Shown piece after piece: positions 43,083 to 51,323 of a DNA stretch of 64,000 nt. This DNA is from Thermocatellispora tengchongensis (GTDB lineage: Bacteria > Actinomycetota > Actinomycetes > Streptosporangiales > Streptosporangiaceae), in the NCBI RefSeq assembly GCF_014202315.1, contig NZ_JACHGN010000028.1:62001-126000 (forward strand), written 5' to 3'. The notes under the pieces were generated by a model that saw nothing but the letters and a program-made list of their open reading frames with translations, did no database searches and was not told the origin of the DNA. Made by a program: the position numbers and the translations under genes. The number at the start of each line of letters is the position of its first letter. The first letter of the stretch is position 1.

Positions 43083-44135
43083 ATGAACGTGGAGCGGGTG
43101 CGGGAGTTCGCCGGGGAGCTGGGCCGCAAGCGGGCGGCGACGGGCGCGGTCCTGCTCAGCTACCTGGGCGACCGGCTCGGGATCTGGCGGGCCATGGCCG
43201 GGGCGGGCCCGCTCGGCAGCGCGGAGCTGGCCGAGCGCACCGGGCTGGCGGAGCGGTACCTGCGCGAGTGGCTGGCGGCGCAGACCGTCGCCGGGCACGT
43301 CAGATACCACCCCGATACCGGGCGGTTCGAGCTGCCCGACGAGCACGCCGCCGTCCTGGCCGACGAGACCTCGCCGGCCTTCCAGGGCGGCGCGCTGGAG
43401 TGCGCGGCGGCGTTCTGGTTCTCGGCCGACCGCGTGGCCGGCGCCTTCCGCACCGGCGCGGGGGTCGGCTGGCACGAGCACGACCCGCGCCTGCACACCG
43501 GTGTCGCCCGGTTCTTCGAGCCGCTGTACCGGATGTCGGTGGTGGACCAGTGGCTGCCCGCCCTGGACGGCGTGGCCGACCGGCTGCGCGCCGGGGCGCA
43601 CGTGCTGGACGTGGGCTGCGGGCACGGCACCTCCACCATCCTGATGGCCACGGCGTTCCCGGGCTCGCACTTCCTGGGCGTGGACTACCACGAGGAGTCG
43701 GTGCTGGCCGCCCGCGCCGCCGCGGTCAAGGCGGGGGTGGAGGACCGGGTGGAGTTCCTGGTCGCCGGCTCCGAGTCCTACCCGGCGGGCTCGTGGGACC
43801 TGATCTGCTTCTTCGACGCCCTGCACGACCTGGGCGCCCCGGTGGAGGCGGCGGTGCGGGCCAGGTCGTCCCTGACGCCCGGCGGCACCCTGATGGTGGT
43901 CGAGCCGTTCTCGCGCGACCGGCTGGAGGACAGCGTCGGCGACCCGGTCGCGCTCGGGTACTACACCGCCTCCACCATGGCGTGCGTGCCGAACTCGGTC
44001 GCGCAGCACGGCGCCGCCCTGGGGGCGCAGGCCGGGCCGGAACGGCTGCACGCGGTGCTCCGCGAGGCCGGGTTCGGCAGGGTCAGGACCGCGCTGGAGA
44101 CCCCGTACAACCTGGTGCTGGAGGCGCGGGCCTGA
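43083..44135 (+). CDS. Class I SAM-dependent methyltransferase with winged-helix N-domain
   Basis: 350 residues. The N-terminal 90 residues are a winged-helix dimerisation region (VLLSYLGDRLGIWRAMAGAGPLGSAELAERTGLAERYLREWLAAQTVAGHVRY). The catalytic domain has motif I AHVLDVGCGHGTSTILMA, acidic FLGVDYHEESVLAARAAA, motif II/III region SWDLICFFDALHDLG, then GGTLMVVEPFSRDRLEDSV. This group is common in actinobacteria and includes small-molecule O/N-methyltransferases and resistance-type rRNA methylases. The late NSVAQHGAALGAQAGPERLHAVLREAGFGRVR segment is conserved in the unassigned group. Substrate unknown. An 80-bp leader with no operon partner. Confidence 0.85.
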   Translation: MNVERVREFAGELGRKRAATGAVLLSYLGDRLGIWRAMAGAGPLGSAELAERTGLAERYLREWLAAQTVAGHVRYHPDTGRFELPDEHAAVLADETSPAFQGGALECAAAFWFSADRVAGAFRTGAGVGWHEHDPRLHTGVARFFEPLYRMSVVDQWLPALDGVADRLRAGAHVLDVGCGHGTSTILMATAFPGSHFLGVDYHEESVLAARAAAVKAGVEDRVEFLVAGSESYPAGSWDLICFFDALHDLGAPVEAAVRARSSLTPGGTLMVVEPFSRDRLEDSVGDPVALGYYTASTMACVPNSVAQHGAALGAQAGPERLHAVLREAGFGRVRTALETPYNLVLEARA

Positions 44136-44172
44136 GGCGTACGGCTGCCCACGGGCCTGGACCGGCGCCGCC

Positions 44173-44376
44173 GTGCTCGCCGCGCACGACGCCTCCACGA
44201 CCGCGGGCCCGGTCTACGGCGAGGACGTGGCGCGGCTGGACCGGGCCCGCGAGCGCCTACGCGCCACCCTGGGCGAGGACCGCTACACCGCCGCCGTCCA
44301 CCACGGCACGGCCCTCGGCGACCACGGCGCCCTCGCCCTGGCCCGCTCCCTGTCCCCCGGCGGCCGGGACTGCTGA
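44173..44376 (+). pseudogene. Remnant of a large ATPase/LuxR-type regulator C-terminus
   Basis: A 67-codon frame, with readable upstream sequence back to about 44131 but no start or ribosome site. The translation LDRARERLRATLGEDRYTAAVHHGTALGDHGALALARSL closely follows the usual last 40 residues of LAL/AfsR-type tetratricopeptide regulators (RARERLRAALGE.RY..A...G.ALSL.EALALA). The rest of such a gene is missing, so this looks like a decayed fragment. It could instead be a small expressed ORF. Confidence 0.45.
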
Positions 44377-44395
44377 CGACGGGCGCGACCGGGGC

Positions 44396-44992
44396 TCAGC
44401 TCGCGGCCTTCTTCGGCCTGGCCCGTACGTGGATGCGCTCGCCCTGCGGCCCGAACAGGACGAGGAACTCCACCGGCTGGTCGCCCGCGTTGCCGAAGCC
44501 GTGCGGCACCCGGGTGTCGAACTCGGCCGCCTCGCCCGGCACGAGCACCAGGTCGTGCTCGCCCAGGGCCAGGCGCAGCTTCCCCGACAGCACGTACAGC
44601 CACTCGTAGCCCTCGTGGGTGGCCTGCCGCGGCCTGCGGCCCTGCCCGTCGCCCACCGGGAGGATGTGCTTGTACGCCAGCAGCCCGCCCAGATGCCGGG
44701 TCAGCGGCACGTACGTCCGGCCGTCGCGGGTGATCGGCCGCGGCGTGATCCGCGGATCGCCGGTGTCGGGCGCGCCGACCAGCTCGTCCAGCGGCACCGC
44801 GTACGCCTTGGCCAGGGGGAGCAGCAGCTCCAGCGTCGGCTTGCGCTGCCCCGACTCCAGCCGCGAGAGCGTGCTGACCGAGATCCCGGTCTTCTCGCTC
44901 AACGCCGCCAGCGTGGTGCCCCGCGCCCGCCGCAACTCCCGCAGCCGCGGCCCCACCGCGGTCAGCACGTGTTCCAACTCGTCGTCGGCCAT
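44396..44992 (-). CDS. XRE-cupin transcriptional regulator
   Basis: 198 residues. N-terminal helix-turn-helix (RLRELRRARGTTLAALSEKTGISVSTLSRLESGQRKPTLELLLPLAKAYAVPLDELVG) and a C-terminal single-domain cupin (THEGYEWLYVLSGKLRLALGEHDLVLVPGEAAEFDTRVPHGFGNAGDQPVEFLVLFG), with metal-ligand-like His and Glu residues. Such proteins (PuuR/SutR-like) sense small metabolites and control catabolic operons. The start is taken as ATG 44992, which fits a leaderless message from the promoter at 45001-45028; TTG 45028 would place the promoter inside the gene. It adjoins the amidohydrolase operon on the same strand. Confidence 0.88.
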   Translation of the reverse strand: MADDELEHVLTAVGPRLRELRRARGTTLAALSEKTGISVSTLSRLESGQRKPTLELLLPLAKAYAVPLDELVGAPDTGDPRITPRPITRDGRTYVPLTRHLGGLLAYKHILPVGDGQGRRPRQATHEGYEWLYVLSGKLRLALGEHDLVLVPGEAAEFDTRVPHGFGNAGDQPVEFLVLFGPQGERIHVRARPKKAAS

Positions 44993-45000
44993 GCCTCCAT

Positions 45001-45028
45001 TTGCCGTCACGGCAAGCCGTTTTGTCAA
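45001..45028 (-). promoter_or_regulatory. Leaderless promoter with embedded palindrome (XRE-cupin autoregulation)
   Basis: On the minus strand TTGACA (45028-45023), 18 bases, then GCAAAT (45004-44999), with the ATG at 44992 where transcription should begin. A perfect palindrome TTGCCGT-C-ACGGCAA (45001-45015) fills the space between the two boxes. A repressor bound there would block the promoter. Confidence 0.6.
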
Positions 45029-45046
45029 ACCGGGAAGCAGCGGGCG

Positions 45047-46063
45047 TCAGGGTCCGAGCGCGGCGGGAGGGTCGATGCCGAGGTAGCGGTAGGCGTTGTG
45101 CCAGGTGATGTCGGCCAGGACGGGGGCGGGGAGGCCGAGGGAGCGCAGGGTGCGGTCGGCCGGGTGCTCGCGCTCCATGGCGGGGAAGTCGGAGCCGACC
45201 AGGAGGCGGTCGTGGCCGAGCAGGTCGATGAGGAAGCGCAGGGCGCGCCGGTCGAAGACCATCGAGTCGTAGTAGAAGCGGCGGGCGTACTCCAGCGGCG
45301 ACGGGCCGTCGTGCCAGGCGAGGGCGCGGTCGGGGATCGGGGGCTCCTCGTTCCAGGTGCCGGACCAGAAGTACTGGGCGCGGGGGACGATGAGCGGGAA
45401 GCCGCCGGCCGCGTGGCTGAAGGAGACGCGCAGGCCGGGGCACTTGGCGGCGGTGCCGCCGGTGATCAGGGAGGCGGCGGCGATGGTGCCCTCCAGGCCG
45501 ACGACGTAGGTGCCCGTGGCCGCGCGGGGCAGGCGGCCGGTCGGGGCGGGGAGGGCGTGCACGAAGATCGGCATGTTCAGGCGTTCGGCCTCGGCGAAGA
45601 ACGGCAGGAAACGCTCCTCGCCGATGGAGGCGCCCAGGATGTTGGAGGCGATCTCCACGCCGATCAGTCCCATCTCGCGCATCGCCTTCAGTTCGGCGGT
45701 CGCGGCGTCCGGGTCCTGCATCGGCACCAGGCCGAAGCCGATGAGCCGGTCGGGCGCGGTGGCGCACAGCGTCGCGGTGAAGTCGTTGACGTGCCGGGCC
45801 AGCGACAGCCCGTCGGCGGGCGGCAAGTCGTAGCGCAGCAGTGGCGGCATGGGCGTGAGCACCTCGGCGGTGACGCCGGAGGCGTCCATGGCCTCGACGC
45901 GGCGCTCGGCGTCGAAGAAGACCTCCCGGGCGCGGAAGCGCGTGTTGCCGAACAACAGCAGGCGGGCGGTGTCGCCGTCGATCGGCTCCATGCGCGGGAA
46001 GCACGCGGGGGAGCCGGCCGGGTAGTCGCGGGGCAGCAGGTGGGCGTGGGCGTCGACCAGCAT
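45047..46063 (-). CDS. Amidohydrolase_2 family (ACMSD-like) metal-dependent hydrolase/decarboxylase
   Basis: 338 residues. TIM-barrel metal site: DAHAHLLP at residues 4-11 (HxH), MPIFVHALP with a metal His near 165, FSHAAGGFPL near 215, and terminal LVGSDFPAM Asp near 292. This is the ACMSD/gamma-resorcylate decarboxylase pattern. Enzymes of the family decarboxylate or hydrolyse aromatic or heteroaromatic acids. Ribosome site region GGTCTCCCGAGG precedes ATG 46063. It is 18 bases downstream of the alcohol dehydrogenase on the same strand and part of the accessory catabolic locus. Exact reaction unknown. Confidence 0.85.
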   Translation of the reverse strand: MLVDAHAHLLPRDYPAGSPACFPRMEPIDGDTARLLLFGNTRFRAREVFFDAERRVEAMDASGVTAEVLTPMPPLLRYDLPPADGLSLARHVNDFTATLCATAPDRLIGFGLVPMQDPDAATAELKAMREMGLIGVEIASNILGASIGEERFLPFFAEAERLNMPIFVHALPAPTGRLPRAATGTYVVGLEGTIAAASLITGGTAAKCPGLRVSFSHAAGGFPLIVPRAQYFWSGTWNEEPPIPDRALAWHDGPSPLEYARRFYYDSMVFDRRALRFLIDLLGHDRLLVGSDFPAMEREHPADRTLRSLGLPAPVLADITWHNAYRYLGIDPPAALGP

Positions 46064-46081
46064 GTCGGACCTCGGGAGACC

Positions 46082-47197
46082 TCAGGCGTGGGGGTGGACG
46101 GAGATGTGCACGGCGGCCTCGCCCGGCACCTCGCCGCCGAGGGTTTCGATGGCGAGGGCGGTGTCGTCCAGCCCGAAGGAATGGGTGTGCATCTTCTCCA
46201 GGGGGTAGCGGCGCGACTCGATGATGCCGATCGCCTCGGCGTACGCGCGGGCGTCCACGCCGAACGCGCCCACCACCGTCAGCGCCCGGTTGATGATCAG
46301 GTCGGTGCGCAGTGGTATCTCGCGGTGACCCTTGAGCCCGGCCAGCACCACCCGGCCGCCGTGCCGGGCGGCGAGCAGGGCGTCGGTGACCGGCGCGGCG
46401 GCCGTCGGGGTCAGCTCCAGCACGACATCGGCCAGCTCGCCGGAGGTGATCTCGCGGACCCGCTCGACCGTGTCGGCGGCGTGCTCGCCGTCCACGACGA
46501 TGGTGTGGCCGGCGCCGAACTCGCGGGCCAGGGCGAGCTTGTGCGCGTCCGCCTCCAGGCCGGTGACGATGATCGTCCCCGCGCCGGCCGCCCGTGCCGC
46601 GATGACCGCGGCCAGGCCGCGCTGCCCGGCGCCCAGGATCAGCACGGTGTCGCCGAGCCGTACGCCGCCCAGGTGGCAGGCCCAGCGCACGCCCGCGCCC
46701 AGCGGGTTGAACATCGCGGCGACCTCGGCCGGCAGGGTGGGGTCGATGGGGTGCAGGATCGAGCCCGGGGACAGGTACATGTACTCCGCGAAGCCGCCCC
46801 ACACCGCCGGCTCCGTGTCGGTCGGCGTCACCCCGTGGCCGTACTTCCGGTTGGGGCAGGACTGGTAGCGGCCGGTCAGGCACCTGTGGCAGGAGCGGCA
46901 CGGGACGACGACCTCCACGGCCACCCGGTCGCCCGGCTTGACGCCCCACCGGGCCGCGGCCCGCTCGCCGACCTCCTCGATGACGCCCATGGGCTCGTGG
47001 CCGGGCACGAACGGTCTGGGGTTCTCCCGCGCCATCGAGCCCAGACGCCCCTTGTAGATCTCGACGTCGCTGCCGCAGACGCCGTTGGCCTCGACGCGCA
47101 GCAGGCCGTCGTCCGGGCCTGTCTTCGGCCGGGGGAACTCGCGCACCTCGATCGTGCGGGGGGCGACCTGCACGGCCGCACGTACCGTGTCTGCCAT
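46082..47197 (-). CDS. Zinc-dependent medium-chain alcohol dehydrogenase
   Basis: 371 residues. Catalytic zinc ligands are in GVCGSDVEIYKG and VPGHEPMGVIEEVGE. The structural-zinc cysteine cluster is partly altered (VVVPCRSCHRCLTGRYQSCPN, four cysteines). The Rossmann motif is VLILGAGQRGLAAVIAARAAGAGTIIVTGLEADAHKLALAREFGAGH. The GxGQRG variation is typical of the threonine/sorbitol dehydrogenase-like group. NAD(P)-dependent oxidation of an alcohol intermediate is likely. The leader (GGAGAGAGG upstream of ATG 47197) opens into the 335-bp divergent control region with two 16-bp operator-like repeats. First gene of the two-gene operon with the amidohydrolase. Confidence 0.9.
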   Translation of the reverse strand: MADTVRAAVQVAPRTIEVREFPRPKTGPDDGLLRVEANGVCGSDVEIYKGRLGSMARENPRPFVPGHEPMGVIEEVGERAAARWGVKPGDRVAVEVVVPCRSCHRCLTGRYQSCPNRKYGHGVTPTDTEPAVWGGFAEYMYLSPGSILHPIDPTLPAEVAAMFNPLGAGVRWACHLGGVRLGDTVLILGAGQRGLAAVIAARAAGAGTIIVTGLEADAHKLALAREFGAGHTIVVDGEHAADTVERVREITSGELADVVLELTPTAAAPVTDALLAARHGGRVVLAGLKGHREIPLRTDLIINRALTVVGAFGVDARAYAEAIGIIESRRYPLEKMHTHSFGLDDTALAIETLGGEVPGEAAVHISVHPHA

Positions 47198-47301
47198 GGA
47201 AGGCGGGCCTCTCTCCTGGTGACCGGCCGCTGAATTCCGCGCCGATCCGCCTCTCGCTTCGCTGTCAGAATGTCGGCGGGGCCGGGCGAAAGCGACGCGG
47301 A

Positions 47302-47369
47302 TTTCACGTCGCGGAAACCCGGATCGCGACCCCGCCTGCCCGCGCGTAATTGGTTTCCGTGACGCGAAA
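47302..47369. promoter_or_regulatory. Two inverted copies of a 16-bp operator between divergent operons
   Basis: TTTCACGTCGCGGAAA (47302-47317) and TTTCCGTGACGCGAAA (47354-47369). The reverse complement of the first, TTTCCGCGACGTGAAA, matches the second at 14 of 16 positions, giving TTTCCGYGACGYGAAA. They sit in the 335-bp interval 47198-47532 between the dehydrogenase (minus) and ligase (plus) genes; the remaining sequence shows no gene. Probable dimer-binding site, most simply for the IclR protein of the locus. Confidence 0.6.
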
Positions 47370-47532
47370 GACGTCTCGATCGCCGGGCCGCCCGCTGGGC
47401 ATAGTGAGATCACCGCTGGTAGCCGCCGTTTGCGCGCGGGCGTACGAGGCCCGTGTCGCGTGCACGGCCGCCGGGATGTGCCATTCCGGCGGCGTTCGCG
47501 GCGTCATCATCCATCGCCCGGAAGGACGATAC

Positions 47533-48822
47533 GTGATCACACCCGGATTCGTCGCGGCTGAGGACCGGGACGCCGTCACCGCGATGCTCCGCGCACAGCT
47601 CGCCGGGCTGCCCGCGCGCTCTCCGTTCTACGCCGGCCTGTTCGCCGTGCACGGGGTGGATCCGGCGGCGCTGGTGTCCCTGGACGACATGCGCAAGCTG
47701 CCCTTCACCGACAAGCAGATGCTGCGCGACTCCCAGGCGGCCGCGCCGCCGCTCGGCCTGCACGCGGGGGTGGACATGGCCGAGGTGATCCGCGTGCACG
47801 CCTCGACCGGCACCACCGGCAAACCGAGCTGGGTGGGCGTCACCCGGCGCGACGCCGAGGCGTGGACCGAGATGGTGGCCAGGGCCTTCATGACCATGGG
47901 CGCGCGGCGCGAGGACGTGGTGCTGCACGGCGCCGGGCTGACGCTGTTCGTGGGCGGGCTGCCGATCCGGGACGCGCTGGAGCGCATCGGCTGCACCATG
48001 ATCCCGATCGGCACCGGGGCGTCGGAGAAGGCGGTGCAGGCGCTGGACTCGCTGGGCGTCACCGCGCTGCACGCCACGCCCTCGTACGTGCGCTACCTGG
48101 CCGAGTACCTGCGCAGGCTGGGCCGCGATCCCAGGGAGTTCGGCATCAGCAAGATCTTCGTCGGGGGCGAGCCCGGCGGGGGAGAGCCCGCGTTCCGCCG
48201 GCACATCGAGCAGGAGTGGGGCGCGCGGGTCACCGAGGGGCTGGGCAACGCCGACATGGCGCCGGTGCTGTTCGCCGAGCCGCCGGGCGCGGGCGGCATG
48301 CGCTTCACGGGCGGCCGGCACGTGCTGGTGGAGCTGATCGACCCGGACGGCGGCGAGCCGGTCGATCCCGAGCCGGGCGTGTCCGGCGAGCTGGTGTACA
48401 CCTCGGTGGACCGCGAGTGCTGCCCCCTAATCCGGTTCCGCACCCGGGACCGGGTGCTGGTCACCGGGCTGGCCGAGGACGGCGCGCCGCTCATCCGGTG
48501 CGTGGGCCGCACCGACGACATGCTGATCGTGCTGGGGGTGAACGTGTTCCCCACCGCGGTGCGCGATCTGGTGCAGACCCTGCATCCGCGCACCAACGGC
48601 GTGGTGCAGATCGTCCTGCCGAGCCCCGGCCCGCGGGTGGAGCCGCCGCTGCGGGTGGAGGTCGAGTACGGCGAGGAGCCCGGCGACCGGGAGCGGCTGC
48701 GGCACGAGATCGAGGATCTGATCCGAAGCCGGCTGACGGTCCGGGCCGCGGTCACCCTGGTCCCGCCCGGCTCGATCGAGCGTACGGAGATGAAGTCCCG
48801 GCTGACCCGGGTCTCCGGCTGA
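47533..48822 (+). CDS. PaaK-like phenylacetate-CoA ligase family protein
   Basis: 429 residues from GTG 47533 with GGAAGGAC six bases upstream. Adenylate-forming enzyme: AMP-binding P-loop VHASTGTTGKPSWVGVT, KIFVGGEPGGGEPAF, the adenine motif VTEGLGNADMAPVL, the hinge RCVGRTDDMLIVLGVNVFP (the PaaK ending ...R.DDM...G.N.FP), and a C-terminal lid (IERTEMKSRLTRV). It activates an aromatic or other carboxylic acid as CoA thioester using ATP. First gene of the plus-strand operon ahead of the SDR. Substrate unknown; residues that choose phenylacetate are not diagnosable here. Confidence 0.88.
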   Translation: MITPGFVAAEDRDAVTAMLRAQLAGLPARSPFYAGLFAVHGVDPAALVSLDDMRKLPFTDKQMLRDSQAAAPPLGLHAGVDMAEVIRVHASTGTTGKPSWVGVTRRDAEAWTEMVARAFMTMGARREDVVLHGAGLTLFVGGLPIRDALERIGCTMIPIGTGASEKAVQALDSLGVTALHATPSYVRYLAEYLRRLGRDPREFGISKIFVGGEPGGGEPAFRRHIEQEWGARVTEGLGNADMAPVLFAEPPGAGGMRFTGGRHVLVELIDPDGGEPVDPEPGVSGELVYTSVDRECCPLIRFRTRDRVLVTGLAEDGAPLIRCVGRTDDMLIVLGVNVFPTAVRDLVQTLHPRTNGVVQIVLPSPGPRVEPPLRVEVEYGEEPGDRERLRHEIEDLIRSRLTVRAAVTLVPPGSIERTEMKSRLTRVSG

Positions 48823-48844
48823 CACCCCACGATAGGAGCAGGCA

Positions 48845-49684
48845 ATGCCCGACGACCCGATGATCGATCCCTTCGCCGACGCGGGCCCGCTGTGGATGGC
48901 CGGGCGCACCGTGCTCGTCACCGGGGGCGGACAGAGCACCGCGTACCCCGGTGTCGGCTATGCCATCTGCAAGGTGGTGGCCTCGCACGGCGGCCGGGTC
49001 GCCGTGCTCGACCGCGACGCGGAGGCCGCCGAGCGTACCGTCAAGCTGATCGAGCGGGACGGCGGCGAGGCGATCTCCGTGATCGCCGACGTGACCTCCG
49101 ACCGGGCCTGCGCCGACGCCGTCGCCGAGACGGTGGACCGCCTGGGCGCACTGGACGGGCTGGTCAACAACGTCGCGGCCGGCGACCGGAGCGGGCTGTT
49201 CGACACGACCCCGGAACACTACGACCGGCTGATGACCGTCAACCTCAAGTCGGCGTGGTCGATCACCCGGCACGCCGCCCCGGTGCTGCCGCGCGGCGGC
49301 TCGATCGTGAACATCTCCTCGGTCGGGGTGCGCAGGCGCGGGCCGGGCCTGATCTACTGCGTGGCCAAGGCCGGGCTGGAGAACCTGACCGAGGGCGCGG
49401 CGACCACGCTCGGCCCGCAGGGCATCCGGGTGAACTGCATCGAGGTCGGCGCGATCTGGGGTGCGTTCGCCGCGCGGGGCTCCATGCCGGAGTCGATGCG
49501 GGAGCAGCGCCGCGAGGGCACCTCGCTGAAGACCGAGGGCACCTCATGGGACATCGCCCACACGGCGCTGTTCCTGCTCAGCGACCGCGCCCGCTGGGTG
49601 TCGGGGCAGATCCTCGCCGTGGACGGCGGCCCGCCGCACCGGTTCCCGGTGCAGCCGGTCACCTCGGTCCCGATGGGCGAGTAG
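48845..49684 (+). CDS. Short-chain dehydrogenase/reductase
   Basis: 279 residues. Cofactor-binding loop VLVTGGGQSTAYPGVGYAICKVVASHGGRVAVLDRD is an altered TGxxxGxG with a long insert. The NNAG element reads LVNNVAAG. Catalytic Ser is in IVNISSVG, and YxxxK is YCVAK. The C-terminus has GQILAVDGG. NAD(P)H oxidoreductase of a hydroxy/keto substrate. The Asp of VAVLDRD favours NAD over NADP. AGGAG lies seven bases before ATG 48845. Cotranscribed with the ligase. Its end overlaps the convergent IclR gene by 26 bases. Confidence 0.9.
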   Translation: MPDDPMIDPFADAGPLWMAGRTVLVTGGGQSTAYPGVGYAICKVVASHGGRVAVLDRDAEAAERTVKLIERDGGEAISVIADVTSDRACADAVAETVDRLGALDGLVNNVAAGDRSGLFDTTPEHYDRLMTVNLKSAWSITRHAAPVLPRGGSIVNISSVGVRRRGPGLIYCVAKAGLENLTEGAATTLGPQGIRVNCIEVGAIWGAFAARGSMPESMREQRREGTSLKTEGTSWDIAHTALFLLSDRARWVSGQILAVDGGPPHRFPVQPVTSVPMGE

Positions 49685-50510
49685 CCAGGCCGGCCCGCGC
49701 CCGCCACCGCAGCGGCGGGCGCGCCGTCCCGCCCTCGGCCGACGGGGCGCCGAGGGCGCGGGAGATGCTGCGGGAGGCCGCGGCCAGCGCCGGCACCAGG
49801 GAGTGCGGGGAGGTCGATCCGCTCGGCACGGTGATGCCGACCGCGGCCACGACCCGGTTGTGCGGGCCGCGGATCGGCACCGCGACGGCCATCGCGCCGA
49901 GGGTGAGCTGGCCCTCCACGATGGCGACCCCCGACTTGCGCACCCCGGCCAGGAAGTGCCGCAGCGCGTCGGGGTCGGTGAGCGTGTTGGCGGTGTACCG
50001 GCGCAGCTTGGACGCCAGCACCTCCTCCTGGAACTCCTGGGCGGAGTGGGCCAGCAGCACCAGGCCGGTGCCGGTCGCGTGCATGGGCCAGCGCCCGCCG
50101 AGCCTGCTCGGCACCGGGACGGTGTCGCGGGCGCGCAGCGACTCGACGTAGATGACGTCGTGGCCTTCGGGGACCCCGAGGTGGATGTTGCCCCGTGTGG
50201 CGTGCTGCAGATCGTGCAGGAACGGCAGCGCGATCTCGCGGAGCTGGCCGCCCTGGGGGGCCAGGGTGCCGAGTTCGAGGATGCGCAGGCCGATGCTGTA
50301 CTTGCCGTCGCTGTGCCGGGACAGCGCGCCCCAGCAGCGCAGCTCGTTGATGAGCCGGTGGGTGGTGCTGAGCGTGAGGCCGGACCTGCGGCTGATCTCG
50401 CTCAGGGACAGCGCCATGTTCTCGGTGTCGAAGACGCCGAGGATCGCGAGCAGACGCTGGGCCGATGTCGGGCGATCGGGTTGCGGAGACTTGGGCGCCA
50501 GGACAGTCAT
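49659..50510 (-). CDS. IclR-family transcriptional regulator
   Basis: 283 residues from ATG 50510. Winged helix (SAQRLLAILGVFDTENMALSLSEISRRSGLTLSTTHRLINELRCWGALSRHSDGKYSIGLRILELG). The C-terminal effector domain (FLHDLQHATRGNIHLGVPEGHDVIYVESLRA, WPMHATGTGLVLLAHSAQEFQEEVL, GVAIVEGQLTLGAMAVAVPIRGPHNRVVAAVGITVP) binds a small acid in known members. A Pro/Arg-rich C-terminal tail of about 35 residues is unusual. It sits between the SDR and the divergent UGSC operon and likely controls the entire locus, repressing until the catabolic substrate appears. Confidence 0.9.
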   Translation of the reverse strand: MTVLAPKSPQPDRPTSAQRLLAILGVFDTENMALSLSEISRRSGLTLSTTHRLINELRCWGALSRHSDGKYSIGLRILELGTLAPQGGQLREIALPFLHDLQHATRGNIHLGVPEGHDVIYVESLRARDTVPVPSRLGGRWPMHATGTGLVLLAHSAQEFQEEVLASKLRRYTANTLTDPDALRHFLAGVRKSGVAIVEGQLTLGAMAVAVPIRGPHNRVVAAVGITVPSGSTSPHSLVPALAAASRSISRALGAPSAEGGTARPPLRWRARAGLATRPSGPR

Positions 50511-50545
50511 CGACTCACCTGCCTGCACGTATTTCTCGACCTGAG

Positions 50546-50559
50546 TTACGCATGCGTTA
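50546..50559. promoter_or_regulatory. Near-perfect palindrome upstream of IclR
   Basis: TTACGCATGCGTTA, one mismatched pair, 36 bp before the IclR start. Candidate autoregulatory operator or part of the promoter; the inner ACGCATGCGT is perfect. Confidence 0.4.
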
Positions 50560-50616
50560 ACCAGGCTACACAAACGGACAGTCTCCCGGTAGCGGCAGAA
50601 TTCGCGGGAAAAAATG

Positions 50617-50633
50617 ATTCCGCTATGCGGAAT
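50617..50633. promoter_or_regulatory. Perfect inverted repeat ahead of the UGSC operon
   Basis: ATTCCGC, TAT, GCGGAAT, 151 bp before the UGSC start. The TTCCG/CGGAA arms resemble the two 16-bp repeats at 47302-47369, so all may be sites for the same IclR-type regulator. Confidence 0.5.
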
Positions 50634-50783
50634 TCGCCTTTCTCCGCCGAGGCCGGCGAGGTAGAGGGGCCATTTCGGAGAAGTTCTTCCGTGTCATGAA
50701 AGCGGTGATTCCGCCGCGGGCGCCGCGGATTTACATTGCGTGAGCGGCACGATCACGAGTGATGAGAGAAGGTGCGTGCAGGG

Positions 50784-51323
50784 ATGTTCGACCGCATCCT
50801 CGACCCGACCGGGCTGTCGGCGCGGCCGACCGGCGCGGCGGTCGCCGCGAGACGGGTGCCCAGCCTGAAGGGCGCTCGCGTCGGCCTGCTGAACAACACC
50901 AAGCAGAACGCCGCCCAGTTGCTCGCCGAGATCGGCAAGCGGCTCACGGAGCGGTACGGCGCGGTGGTGACGATCCAGCGCACCAAGGGGCATGTCGCGC
51001 TCCCCGTGGAGGAGCCCCTGCTGAAGGAGATCGCCGCGGTCAGCGACGTGGTGGTCACCGGCGTCGGCGACTGCGGCTCGTGCAGCGCCTCGGCAGCGGC
51101 CGACGGCATCCTGTTCGAGCGTGCGGGCATCCCGGCCGCGGTGATCTGCAGCGACGCCTTCGAGGTGACGGCGCGGGCGATGGCCGAGGTACACGGCGAC
51201 CCGGACTTCGAGATCCTGCTGACCCCGCACCCGGTGGCGGTGCTCGACCCGGCGCAGGTCGCCGCGCGCGCCGCCGAACTGGCCGCCGACGTGGCGGCCC
51301 GGGTGAGCGAGGCCGGGCGATGA
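50784..51323 (+). CDS. UGSC-family protein, cysteine form
   Basis: 179 residues (GTG 50772 is an alternative start). The motif VTGVGDCGSCSASAAADG has Cys97-Gly-Ser-Cys100 where selenoprotein members carry Sec-Gly-Ser-Cys; this is the cysteine homologue of the UGSC (seleno)protein family. The N-terminal part VGLLNNTKQNAAQLLAEIGKRLTERYG is a Rossmann-like start, followed by IQRTKGHVALPVEEPLLKEIAAVSDVVV and FERAGIPAAVICSDAF. A redox-active C-x-x-C-like pair is suggested. Function of the family is not established. Its stop overlaps the partner gene by ATGA. Confidence 0.8.
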   Translation: MFDRILDPTGLSARPTGAAVAARRVPSLKGARVGLLNNTKQNAAQLLAEIGKRLTERYGAVVTIQRTKGHVALPVEEPLLKEIAAVSDVVVTGVGDCGSCSASAAADGILFERAGIPAAVICSDAFEVTARAMAEVHGDPDFEILLTPHPVAVLDPAQVAARAAELAADVAARVSEAGR

